Positions 1-7,452 of a stretch of 59,479 nt of DNA are shown here, piece after piece; the stretch's first letter is position 1, and every line of letters begins with the position of its first letter. The stretch covers positions 1 to 59,479 of the forward strand of contig SVFO01000010.1 of the NCBI GenBank assembly GCA_015056795.1, written 5' to 3'. Source of the DNA: Lachnospiraceae bacterium (GTDB lineage: Bacteria > Bacillota > Clostridia > Lachnospirales > Lachnospiraceae). Both the position numbers and the translations under genes were made by a program. The notes beneath the pieces were generated by a model. The model saw nothing but the letters and a program-made list of their open reading frames with translations, was not told the DNA's origin and did no database searches.

Positions 1-2
1 AA

Positions 3-29
3 GCGGTCTGTTACAGACCGCGTTTTTTT
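3..29 (+). terminator. Rho-independent terminator at the window edge
   Basis: An 8-bp perfect stem (GCGGTCTG at 3-10, CAGACCGC at 14-21) with a TTA loop is followed by a run of seven T. Read on the plus strand it would end a gene lying left of the window. It overlaps the stop codon of the minus-strand hydrolase at 28, and it may serve that gene too if the sequence outside the window supplies a U-tract. Confidence 0.7.
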
Positions 30-1206
30 ATGAAAGAATATCCAGCGCGCCATAGGTCACGGCACGAAGTTTTCTTACGATCTGTACGTTGCCGAAATCT
101 CCCCGCTGTACAAAATACAAGAATACCAACTGATCCTTGGGATCCATCACGACAAAATTGCCCGTCCAGCCATCCCATCCAAAGACGCCTGCATTGCCAA
201 ACACGCCCTCCGTTACAGGGTCAAGCAGGGTTCTCATAAGACACCCATATCCAAAGCCATCTGGTGCATTCCAATAAAAATCATCCTTCTGTGCCTGCGT
301 TAAGGCATCCTTTTGCATGAAAGCAACGGTTCTGCTTCCCAGAATACGCTTTCCATTGTAAACGCCTCCCTGAATCATCATCTGCGCAAAATGCGCGTAA
401 TCATCCAAGGTTGAGACAAGTCCTGCACCACCTGACTCAAACGCCACGTCCTCCCCGTAATAAACGGCAAGATGACAGTCCAAGGAAGGCGCAATCTTTT
501 CCTGCTTCTGGTCATACAAGTAAATCTGCGCAAAACGATCCTTCTTCTCTTCTGGAACAAAGAAGCCCGTATCCTTCATGTCCAATGGCTCGAAAATCTC
601 CTTTTTCAAGAAATCGCCATACCTCTGCCCAGACACTGCCTCCACCATGGCACCCAAAATATCTGCGGAAAGCCCGTACATCCACTTCTCGCCAGGCTGA
701 AAGCAGGTCGGAATTTTTGCAATCTCTTTTGCATAGTCTCTGGTCGTAACGGTCTCCCCGCGCAGGCGCCTGTCAACTAACTCCCCAAACAGCTTTGCCA
801 TGCGCCGTCCAGGCTCATGACCCTCGTCAGGATAGGGAATGCCCGAGGTCATGTTTAACAGATCCCAAATGGTAATCGGGCGCTTCATTGCGACCTCCTC
901 CCCCTCCTGCCAAACCTTTGTATTCCAAAACTCGGGAAGATAATAGGCAATGGGGTCATGCAGGTCAATAAGTCCTCGCTCCGCAAGAATCATTACGGCA
1001 ACGGACGTCACGGGCTTTGTCATGGAAAACAGGCGAATGATGGTATCCCGCGCCATGGGACGCGCCTGCTCCTTGTCCGCCATGCCAAAGGCACCATAAT
1101 AAATCTCTTTTCCATTGTATAATACCAGCGCACTCGCACCTGGCAGATTTCCTGCTTCCACCTCTTTGCGCAGCACCTGATCCATAATTGCCTGATAATC
1201 CTTCAT
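28..1206 (-). CDS. Serine hydrolase, class C beta-lactamase / penicillin-binding-like family
   Basis: This 392-residue protein belongs to the serine beta-lactamase-like superfamily (PF00144: class C beta-lactamases, EstB-type esterases, DD-peptidases). The nucleophile motif SMTK is at residues 61-64, giving Ser61 and Lys64. A Tyr in YGLSAD is the probable second motif, and GWDGWTG near the C-terminus fits the third. There is no signal peptide from the chosen start, so it is probably cytoplasmic and more likely an esterase or amidase than a resistance enzyme. The ATG at 1206 is chosen because AGGAGG lies 5 nt upstream (1212-1217). An in-frame extension to 1323 would run through the upstream gene's terminator. 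Substrate is unknown; the arabinofuranosidase next door hints at a glycan-ester role, which is inference only. Confidence 0.85.
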   Translation of the reverse strand: MKDYQAIMDQVLRKEVEAGNLPGASALVLYNGKEIYYGAFGMADKEQARPMARDTIIRLFSMTKPVTSVAVMILAERGLIDLHDPIAYYLPEFWNTKVWQEGEEVAMKRPITIWDLLNMTSGIPYPDEGHEPGRRMAKLFGELVDRRLRGETVTTRDYAKEIAKIPTCFQPGEKWMYGLSADILGAMVEAVSGQRYGDFLKKEIFEPLDMKDTGFFVPEEKKDRFAQIYLYDQKQEKIAPSLDCHLAVYYGEDVAFESGGAGLVSTLDDYAHFAQMMIQGGVYNGKRILGSRTVAFMQKDALTQAQKDDFYWNAPDGFGYGCLMRTLLDPVTEGVFGNAGVFGWDGWTGNFVVMDPKDQLVFLYFVQRGDFGNVQIVRKLRAVTYGALDILS

Positions 1207-1302
1207 CTTTTCCTCCTCCGGTACAAAATTTCCAAGAAGACACGGCAAGACGTGCCACGTACTTCTAATCTCCTGACAACTCTTGATCCATGGGATTCCA
1301 AA

Positions 1303-1350
1303 CAAAAAACACCTGTCATCCACAAGTATTACTATAATGGATGACAGGTG
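1303..1350 (-). terminator. Terminator downstream of abfA
   Basis: A perfect 12-bp inverted repeat (1310-1321 and 1339-1350, arm CACCTGTCATCC) encloses a 17-nt loop. On the minus strand it is followed by TTTTTTG. It lies 63 nt past the abfA stop and separates abfA from the serine hydrolase. Confidence 0.85.
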
Positions 1351-1412
1351 CTTCGGTCAATAGACGATTCCGTCATGGAATGTTCTATCTTGCAAGATTT
1401 TCACTTAGGAAC

Positions 1413-2915
1413 TTATTTCTTCAGGGTGATCTCTAAGAGTACCACGCTTCTTGCGGGAAGCTCAAAGGAAAGGCCGTCCTTGGTAACGGTTACGACGTCG
1501 AAATCTGCGCCCTGTACCTTGTTCGGAGCCTTGAAGGTATTGTGTGCATCCATCTTTCCAGTCACGATCTGACCCTTTACGGATTTTACCTTATTGTTAC
1601 CAAATACAACCTCCATATCCTCTGCTGCATCCAAGGACATGTTGGTCATGGTCAGGTAGAGCTTGCCGTCCTTGTCTACGGTCACGGATTCGGTCAGCTT
1701 CTTCGCCTTGAGGTCGCCAATACCAGCCTCGCTGTTGCCGATCAGGGTGGACTCTACGAGGTCGTTGTCCTGATGAACCTTGTACAGATTGAATACGTGC
1801 CAGGTCGGGGTCTTCACCATCTTCTTGCCCTCGGTCAGGATCACGGACTGCAGAACGTTCACCATCTGAGCAATGTTTGCCATCTTGACACGATCACAGT
1901 TCTTGTTGAAGAGGTTCAGATTGATACCTGCTACCAATGCATCACGAATCGTGTTCTGCTGATACAGGAAGCCAGGATTCGTACCAGGCTCAACGTCATA
2001 CCAGGTTCCCCACTCATCAATGATCATGCCGATCTTCTTGTCGGGATCGAACTGATCCATGATGGCGCCATGACGCTTGATCAGTGTCTCCATGTACATG
2101 GTCTTCTCCATGGTGCTGTACCAGTCTTCCTTGGAGAATACGGTTGCCTGACCCTTCTTTACCCAGTTGCCATAGGGCACGGTATAGTAATGCAGGGACA
2201 GACCGTTCATATAGCCAAAGCCATGGTCAAAGCAGGTCTCCAAAACCTTCTCCGTCCAGTAAAAATCTCCGCCGTTTGCGCCGCAGGCAATCTTTGCAAT
2301 GGGATGCTCATTATCGTAGTTGCGCACATAGGTCTGATATCTGCGGAACAGGTCTCCGTAGTACTCGGGACGCATGTTTCCGCCGCAGCCCCAGTTCTCG
2401 TTGCCTACGCCAAAGTAGTCAACCACCCAAGGCTCCTCATGTCCGTTCTCTTTTCTCTGATCAGCCATGGGAGAAACGCCCTTAAAGGTCATGTACTCGA
2501 CCCACTCGCTCATCTCCTGAACGGTGCCGCTTCCGACATTACCGTTTACGTAGGTCTTACAGCCGAGCTGACGGCAAAGCTCCATAAACTCATGCGTACC
2601 AAAGCTGTTGTCCTCGACAACGCCGCCCCAGTGCGTATTGATCATCTTCTTACGCTTTTCCTTCGGGCCAATGCCATCCTTCCAATGGTATTCGTCAGCG
2701 AAGCAGCCGCCGGGCCAACGAAGTACGGGAACCTTAATCTCCTTCAGTGCCTCAATAACATCCTTACGCATGCCATTGACATTTGGAATGTCAGAATTCT
2801 CTCCAACATAAATTCCCTCATAAATACATCTTCCAAGATGCTCAGAAAAATGTCCCTGAAGTTCAGGATTTACGTGACCCTGTTTTACCTCAGGATTTAC
2901 AAATAATTTCGCCAT
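1413..2915 (-). CDS. abfA: Alpha-L-arabinofuranosidase, GH51
   Basis: This 500-residue protein is a full-length intracellular-type GH51 enzyme, which releases terminal L-arabinofuranose from arabinan or arabinoxylan oligosaccharides. The acid/base Glu is E173 in GNENW, and the nucleophile Glu is E301 in IDEWGTW. RWPGG at residues 66-70 is a further family hallmark. There is no signal peptide, so the substrate must first be imported as oligosaccharides. The start has GGAGGG 6-7 nt upstream. The gene has its own promoter (2977-3005) and terminator, yet sits next to the isomerase/xylulokinase operon and shares a direct-repeat motif with it, suggesting co-regulation. Confidence 0.95.
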   Translation of the reverse strand: MAKLFVNPEVKQGHVNPELQGHFSEHLGRCIYEGIYVGENSDIPNVNGMRKDVIEALKEIKVPVLRWPGGCFADEYHWKDGIGPKEKRKKMINTHWGGVVEDNSFGTHEFMELCRQLGCKTYVNGNVGSGTVQEMSEWVEYMTFKGVSPMADQRKENGHEEPWVVDYFGVGNENWGCGGNMRPEYYGDLFRRYQTYVRNYDNEHPIAKIACGANGGDFYWTEKVLETCFDHGFGYMNGLSLHYYTVPYGNWVKKGQATVFSKEDWYSTMEKTMYMETLIKRHGAIMDQFDPDKKIGMIIDEWGTWYDVEPGTNPGFLYQQNTIRDALVAGINLNLFNKNCDRVKMANIAQMVNVLQSVILTEGKKMVKTPTWHVFNLYKVHQDNDLVESTLIGNSEAGIGDLKAKKLTESVTVDKDGKLYLTMTNMSLDAAEDMEVVFGNNKVKSVKGQIVTGKMDAHNTFKAPNKVQGADFDVVTVTKDGLSFELPARSVVLLEITLKK

Positions 2916-2976
2916 TCTTTACCCTCCGTTTACTGCGGCACTTATCGCGCCATAAACTCATTGTTCTGATACTATT

Positions 2977-3005
2977 ACTATAGAGGAAGCACGCGATAAA
3001 GTCAA
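2977..3005 (-). promoter_or_regulatory. Sigma-A promoter of abfA
   Basis: On the minus strand TTGACT (3000-3005) and TATAGT (2977-2982) are separated by exactly 17 nt. The expected start of transcription is near 2970, leaving a leader of about 55 nt before the abfA ATG. Confidence 0.8.
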
Positions 3006-3022
3006 TGATTTCCATGGAATTT

Positions 3023-3052
3023 GTAAATCGTTTTTCATAAATCGTTTCACTG
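3023..3052. promoter_or_regulatory. Tandem AAATCGTTT operator candidate upstream of abfA
   Basis: Two direct copies of AAATCGTTT (3025-3033 and 3039-3047) are spaced 14 nt start to start, and the second is followed by CACT. They lie about 20 bp upstream of the abfA -35 box, where an activator would bind. The same double motif, in the opposite orientation relative to its gene, occurs before xylB at 7065-7092. The two copies with identical flank AGTGAAACGATTTA make chance unlikely. The regulator is not in the window. Confidence 0.55.
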
Positions 3053-3119
3053 CAATCCAAAAGAATCGTTGATCGCCAAAGGCTAGCTCGTGCAGGCACG
3101 ATCCTCGCTTGACGATGCA

Positions 3120-3151
3120 AAACAAGAACGCCGCGGAAAATTCCGCGGCGC
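3120..3151 (-). terminator. Terminator downstream of the FucI-type isomerase
   Basis: A GC-rich stem (CGCCGCGG arms, 3130-3151) is followed on the minus strand by a TTCTTGTTTTG tract. It ends the xylB-DUF4867-isomerase unit before the abfA promoter. Confidence 0.75.
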
Positions 3152-3187
3152 CCTAAGCTTACGCTATTTTGTTTGTTTTGCCTTTTC

Positions 3188-4672
3188 TTATGCCCAAGGA
3201 TTCTCGGTGATATAAGGAACGGACTTCGGCTGGTTGTAGTTCAAATCCTCTACGGGAACTCCGATGAACTTGAATACTTCATACAGAGCCTTTCCGAAGT
3301 GACCGAATGCAACTGCGCCGTGATGAGGATAATTCTTCTCGATCAGCACGTGACGATAGAATCTGCCCATCTCAGGAATTGCGAATACGCCGATGGAACC
3401 GAAGGACTGGGTACGAACGTCCAGAACCTCGCCCTGTGCGATGTATGCGCGGAGCTTGCAATCAGCGGTGGACTGCAGACGATAGAAGGTGATCTTTCCA
3501 GGAGCGATGTCGCCCTCGAGGGTTCCGTTGGTAACCTCGATCGGAAGGTTTCTGGCCATGATCTTCTGATACTTCATCTCGCAGAATGCCAGCTTCTTGG
3601 AGCAGGTATTGCCGCAGTGGAAGCCCATGAAGGTATCCTTGTGGGTGTAAGGGTACTTGCCCTCGATGGATTCCTTGTACATGTCAGCAGGTACGGAGTT
3701 GTTGATGTCAAGCAGGGTAACAGCATCAGCACTTACGCAGGTACCGATGAACTCGGACAGACATCCGTAGATATCAACCTCACAGGATACGGGGATTCCC
3801 ATACCGGTAAGACGGCTGTTTACGTAGCAAGGAACGAAACCAAACTGGGTCTGGAATGCAGGCCAGCACTTGCCAGCGATGGCAACATACTTTCTGTAGC
3901 CTCTGTGTGCCTCGATCCAGTCAAGAAGGGTCAGCTCGTACTGAGCAAGCTTGGTAAGAACCTCAGGCTTCTTGTTGCCTGCGCCAAGCTCTGCTGCCAT
4001 CTCTTCAACCTTTGCAGGGATTCTAGGATCGCCAGCATGCTTGTTGAATGCTTCGAACAGGTCGAGCTCAGAGTTCTCTTCGATCTCAACGCCCAGGTTG
4101 TAAAGCTGCTTAATAGGAGCGTTACAAGCAAGGAAGTTCAGAGGTCTAGGACCAAAGGAAATAATCTTCAGATCGGAAAGTCCGATGATTGCACGAGCAA
4201 TGGGAACGAACTCGTTGATCATGTCAGCGCACTCCTCAGCGGTGCCAACGGGATACTCAGGGATGTACGCCTTGATGTTGCGAAGCTTTAAGTTGTAGCT
4301 TGCGTTCAGCATACCGCAGTATGCATCGCCACGGCCGTCCTGCAGGTCTGCCTGACTCTCCTCTGCAGCAGCAACGAAGATGGAAGGGCCATCAAAATGC
4401 TTAGCAAGCAGGGTCTCAGAGATTTCAGGGCCAAAGTTTCCAAGGTATACGCAAAGTGCGTTACAGCCAGCCTTCTTAACATCCTCAAGAGCCTGAACCA
4501 TATGGATCTCACTCTCAACGATACAGATGGGACACTCATAAATGTCAGCTGCGCCATACTTCTTGGTGTATGCGTCAACCAGTGCCTTTCTTCTGTTAAC
4601 GGACAAGCTCTCAGGGAAGCAGTCACGGCTAACGGCTACAATACCAATTTTTACCTGGGGTAAATTGTTCAT
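3188..4672 (-). CDS. L-fucose/L-arabinose isomerase family protein (FucI-type)
   Basis: This 494-residue aldose-ketose isomerase is of the L-fucose/D-arabinose isomerase fold (COG2407), not the classical AraA family. Metal and catalytic residues expected from FucI are visible: Glu in CEVDIYG, Asp in LLDINN and His in HHGAVAFGH. AAGGAGG lies 9 nt before the ATG. It is transcribed after xylulokinase and the DUF4867 gene and just upstream of abfA. In that setting the likely substrate is a pentose, most simply L-arabinose, or D-arabinose/L-fucose if the cluster has another role. The family is well supported; the substrate is inference. A strong hairpin at 4726-4758 precedes the gene. Confidence 0.85.
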   Translation of the reverse strand: MNNLPQVKIGIVAVSRDCFPESLSVNRRKALVDAYTKKYGAADIYECPICIVESEIHMVQALEDVKKAGCNALCVYLGNFGPEISETLLAKHFDGPSIFVAAAEESQADLQDGRGDAYCGMLNASYNLKLRNIKAYIPEYPVGTAEECADMINEFVPIARAIIGLSDLKIISFGPRPLNFLACNAPIKQLYNLGVEIEENSELDLFEAFNKHAGDPRIPAKVEEMAAELGAGNKKPEVLTKLAQYELTLLDWIEAHRGYRKYVAIAGKCWPAFQTQFGFVPCYVNSRLTGMGIPVSCEVDIYGCLSEFIGTCVSADAVTLLDINNSVPADMYKESIEGKYPYTHKDTFMGFHCGNTCSKKLAFCEMKYQKIMARNLPIEVTNGTLEGDIAPGKITFYRLQSTADCKLRAYIAQGEVLDVRTQSFGSIGVFAIPEMGRFYRHVLIEKNYPHHGAVAFGHFGKALYEVFKFIGVPVEDLNYNQPKSVPYITENPWA

Positions 4673-4725
4673 TCAAAAGTTCCTCCTTCAAATTCATGTG
4701 TTTTGTTATTGTGTTATATTTGTAA

Positions 4726-4758
4726 CCCTGCGCAAGATTTTTCGCTGCTTGCGCAGGG
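4726..4758 (-). other. Intercistronic hairpin between the DUF4867 gene and the isomerase gene
   Basis: A perfect 11-bp stem (CCCTGCGCAAG at 4726-4736, CTTGCGCAGGG at 4748-4758) closes an 11-nt loop. It is followed on the minus strand by TTACAAATATAAC, not by a U-run, so it is not a convincing terminator. It more likely sets a processing or stability boundary within the operon mRNA. The rest of the 200-nt gap (4673-4875) also holds shorter GCATGC palindromes. Confidence 0.55.
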
Positions 4759-4875
4759 GTACATACGTGATTTGGTTTGCATGCATCATGGCATGCCATT
4801 TCATTTTGGGTTGGCACGCATGAAAGCATGCCCATTCTGTATTTTCGCCAATAAAGCCCTACTTAGCGGAAAGCC

Positions 4876-5514
4876 TTACAGCGTGCAGTTCTCACCCTTC
4901 AAGCCGATGAAGCTGCCAGCGTCAAGTCCGCCCTCAGCATGGCCGATAAGCCACTTGTTCACTGCGGTGATCAGTGCATCCTCGCTAGGAGCAGTGCCGT
5001 CAGCATTTACCTTTGCATGAGCGGTCTTCAGAGGATAGTTGGTTCCCTTAGGCAGAACGATTGCTACCTGGAAGCCAGCGCCGTCTACGCCACAAGGAGC
5101 ATAGTGAAGCGTCGTTGCAAATACCTCTACTGCAGTACCAGCGGGCACAAAGAATGCCTTTACGTTGGAGGTGTCATAGGTAAAGTCAGGCTCTACGTCA
5201 GCCAACAGGCCAAGCATCAGAATGGCATCCGTTGCAGCTACGTTGATCTCGGAATCACGATGATACTCCAGAGCGTTCAGCTTGTTGTTATGACCATTGC
5301 AGTAGCCAATCTGAATCGGCATCTCGCCATAGGTCGTCTCGGTCAGGGCCTTCATAACGGAGGTTGCCTCCAGGGAAGCTACGCTGGGCTCATAAACTAC
5401 GCCAGCAGGGCACTCCGTCTTCTTCAGGGCCTCAACCAGCGGAGCAAAATCTATGTTGGTCACTACTCTGCCATACTTACGAAACTCCGCGTCGTTTACA
5501 GACAAAATTTTCAT
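4876..5514 (-). CDS. DUF4867 family protein
   Basis: This 212-residue protein matches the pattern of the DUF4867 family (PF16161). The hallmark is an internal block with GYCNGHNNKLNALEYH followed by RDSE, whose His/Glu arrangement resembles a cupin metal site; that fold assignment is inference. It lies 38 nt after xylB in the same direction and ahead of the FucI-type isomerase, so it is probably a sugar-binding or sugar-isomerising accessory of that operon, perhaps acting on an anomer or a keto sugar. The ATG at 5514 is preferred because AAGGG lies about 9 nt upstream; a GTG three codons earlier (5523) is possible. No signal peptide or membrane segment is seen. Confidence 0.7.
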   Translation of the reverse strand: MKILSVNDAEFRKYGRVVTNIDFAPLVEALKKTECPAGVVYEPSVASLEATSVMKALTETTYGEMPIQIGYCNGHNNKLNALEYHRDSEINVAATDAILMLGLLADVEPDFTYDTSNVKAFFVPAGTAVEVFATTLHYAPCGVDGAGFQVAIVLPKGTNYPLKTAHAKVNADGTAPSEDALITAVNKWLIGHAEGGLDAGSFIGLKGENCTL

Positions 5515-5552
5515 TTCACTCACCCTTCTTTCTTTGTTTTTCTGTTAAATAA

Positions 5553-7025
5553 TTACTTTGTGATGATTTCGAAAACAGGCTTGCAAGCAGGGTAGATCTC
5601 CTTGAACTGCTGATATCTAACCTCATACTTTGCAACCAGCTCAGGATCGGGCTCTACGGTATCCACGATCTTTACCACCTTTGCAGCGATCTCTTCCACG
5701 GAAGCATACTCGCCGTTCGCAACTGCTGCCAGCATTGCGCCGCCCATGGCAGGACCTTCCTCGGACTCAATCACGTCAACCTTCAGGTTCAGAATGTTCG
5801 CAATCATCTTCTTCCAAAGAGGGCTCTTAGCACCGCCGCCGCAGATCTTCGTTCTCTCAAGGTTGATTCCAAGAGACTTTGCAACCTCCAAGGAATCACG
5901 AAGTGCAAATGCAACACCCTCAAGAACGGCCTGCGTCATGTCAGCACGGGTCGTGTCCATCGTCATGCCGATGAAGGTAGCTCTTGCATTGGGGTTATTG
6001 TGAGGAGAACGCTCGCCCATCAGGTAAGGCAGGAAGTAAACGTGGTTCTCACCAAGCTTCTCAATTGCCTTCTGCTCTGCGCCGTAATCCTTGGTTCCAA
6101 TAATTTCATCCATCCACCACTTGTTACAGGATGCAGCGCTCAGCATGCAGCCCATCAGGTGATACTTTCCATCCGCATGTGCGAAGGAATGCAGTGCGTT
6201 GAACTTGTCCACGCCAAAATTCTTGGAAGAAATAAAGATGGTGCCGCTGGTTCCCAGGGAAATGTTACACATGTTGTCGCCAACGGTTCCGGTTCCAACT
6301 GCTGCTGCCGCATTGTCGCCTGCGCCTGCTGCAACGATCGTGGCCTCTGGAATGCCAAGCTCTGCTGCGATCTCAGGAAGAACGGTGCCAACCTTCTCAT
6401 AGCTCTCGTAGCATTTTGCAAGCTGGCTCTCGGTGATGCCACAGATGTCGCACATCTCCTTGGACCACTTACGATTCTTTACGTCAAAGATCAGCATGCC
6501 GGATGCATCGGATACATCCGTGCAGTGAACGCCGGTCAGCTTGTAAGCGATGTAGTCCTTCGGAAGCATGATCTTCTCGATCTTCGCGAAGTTCTCAGGC
6601 TCCTTGTTCTTCACCCAAAGAATCTTAGGTGCGGTAAAACCGGTGAAGGAAATGTTAGCGGTGTACTCGCTGAGCTTGTCCTTACCGATTACTTTGTTCA
6701 GATAATCACACTCTTCATAGGTTCTTCCGTCATTCCAAAGAATCGCGGGACGGATGACATTGTCGTCCTTGTCCAAAATAACCAGTCCATGCATCTGGCC
6801 GCCAAAGCTAATGCCAGCTACCTGAGACTTATCGAAATCGGCAATCAACTCCTTGATGCCAATCTTCGTCTGCTCCCACCAATCCTCAGGCTTCTGCTCA
6901 GACCAGCCCGGATGAGGAAAATACAGGGGATACTCCTTGGATACGATGTTCTTGATTTTGCCCTCGCTGTCCATCAGCAAGAGTTTTACTGCTGAAGTGC
7001 CCAAATCCACTCCAATATAAAGCAT
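5553..7025 (-). CDS. xylB: Xylulokinase (FGGY family)
   Basis: This 490-residue protein is the usual size for XylB, which phosphorylates D-xylulose to D-xylulose-5-phosphate. The phosphate-binding motif GVDLGTS is at residues 5-11. GQMHG (77-80 region) aligns with the xylulose-contacting Met-His of E. coli XylB. The catalytic Asp is D237 in GAGDNAA. The ATG at 7025 has AAGGAGG upstream; an 11-codon extension to 7058 lacks a ribosome binding site. It is the first gene of the unit xylB, DUF4867, FucI-type isomerase. Promoter at 7148-7176 and the AAACGATTT repeats at 7065-7092 lie in its leader. Confidence 0.95.
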   Translation of the reverse strand: MLYIGVDLGTSAVKLLLMDSEGKIKNIVSKEYPLYFPHPGWSEQKPEDWWEQTKIGIKELIADFDKSQVAGISFGGQMHGLVILDKDDNVIRPAILWNDGRTYEECDYLNKVIGKDKLSEYTANISFTGFTAPKILWVKNKEPENFAKIEKIMLPKDYIAYKLTGVHCTDVSDASGMLIFDVKNRKWSKEMCDICGITESQLAKCYESYEKVGTVLPEIAAELGIPEATIVAAGAGDNAAAAVGTGTVGDNMCNISLGTSGTIFISSKNFGVDKFNALHSFAHADGKYHLMGCMLSAASCNKWWMDEIIGTKDYGAEQKAIEKLGENHVYFLPYLMGERSPHNNPNARATFIGMTMDTTRADMTQAVLEGVAFALRDSLEVAKSLGINLERTKICGGGAKSPLWKKMIANILNLKVDVIESEEGPAMGGAMLAAVANGEYASVEEIAAKVVKIVDTVEPDPELVAKYEVRYQQFKEIYPACKPVFEIITK

Positions 7026-7064
7026 GCCTTCCTCCTTCTTTCCGCCTTTGAAAATCATCCGTCT

Positions 7065-7092
7065 AGTGAAACGATTTAATCAAACGATTTAT
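7065..7092. promoter_or_regulatory. Tandem AAACGATTT operator candidate in the xylB leader
   Basis: AAACGATTT occurs twice (7069-7077 and 7082-7090), 13 nt apart, preceded by AGTG. The block matches the one before abfA almost exactly. Here it sits between the xylB promoter and the ribosome binding site, a position typical of a repressor or roadblock site. Confidence 0.55.
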
Positions 7093-7147
7093 CTCGCCTG
7101 CCTTCCCCCGACGAAGAGGCCCAAAGCCAGAATTGTAATCTGTTAAT

Positions 7148-7176
7148 ATTATAGTTATTTTTGGGCGAAAACACAA
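7148..7176 (-). promoter_or_regulatory. Promoter of the xylB unit
   Basis: Minus-strand TTGTGT (7171-7176), 17-nt spacer and TATAAT (7148-7153). It gives a leader of about 115 nt that contains the AAACGATTT repeats. Confidence 0.65.
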
Positions 7177-7195
7177 GTAATTTCTGAAAAAACAC

Positions 7196-7277
7196 TTATC
7201 CACTTTTTTTGTGGATAACCTCTCATTTTTTGTGGATTATTTACAGGCATGAATTGGTAGAAAAAAAGTTATCCACA
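7196..7277. other. Cluster of four DnaA boxes
   Basis: Two perfect DnaA boxes (TGTGGATAA at 7210-7218 and TTATCCACA at 7269-7277) and two single-mismatch boxes (TTATCCACT at 7196-7204, TGTGGATTA at 7231-7239) lie within 82 bp of very AT-rich divergent intergenic DNA. No dnaA, dnaN, rpmH or gidA is nearby, so this is not the expected chromosomal origin neighbourhood. A DnaA-binding regulatory or titration cluster, as known outside oriC in Bacillus subtilis, is the best explanation. Confidence 0.65.
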
Positions 7278-7302
7278 AACTGAAAAAATTTTTTTGACAG
7301 TC

Positions 7303-7331
7303 TTGTCAGGCCCAACATCTTGTATTATAAT
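7303..7331 (+). promoter_or_regulatory. Promoter of the tocopherol-cyclase-like gene
   Basis: TTGTCA (7303-7308), 17-nt spacer, TATAAT (7326-7331). It starts 26 nt after the last DnaA box, so DnaA binding could influence it. The leader is about 115 nt long. Confidence 0.7.
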
Positions 7332-7452
7332 AAGATAGGTCACAACTAAATCTAGTTTTTTGAAAATTTTCGTCTAAAGTTACACACGCGATAAGTGGCC
7401 TGTCTTTTTTTACAAATTACGCTGTCAGATAACATTTCCCGGGAGAATACCA

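Noticed and set aside
1542..2906. Long plus-strand open frame opposite abfA
   Set aside because: It is a shadow of the GH51 gene, which has intact catalytic motifs, promoter and terminator on the minus strand. The same applies to long plus-strand frames opposite the isomerase, xylB, msmX and metG.
7065..7092. Catabolite-responsive (cre) site
   Set aside because: The sequence TGAAACGATTTA is one base short of the cre spacing between TG and CG, and its direct-repeat form differs from a cre palindrome.
7059..7452. Chromosomal origin of replication
   Set aside because: DnaA boxes are present, but no dnaA, dnaN, rpmH or gyr genes are near, and gene strand bias does not switch around this point.
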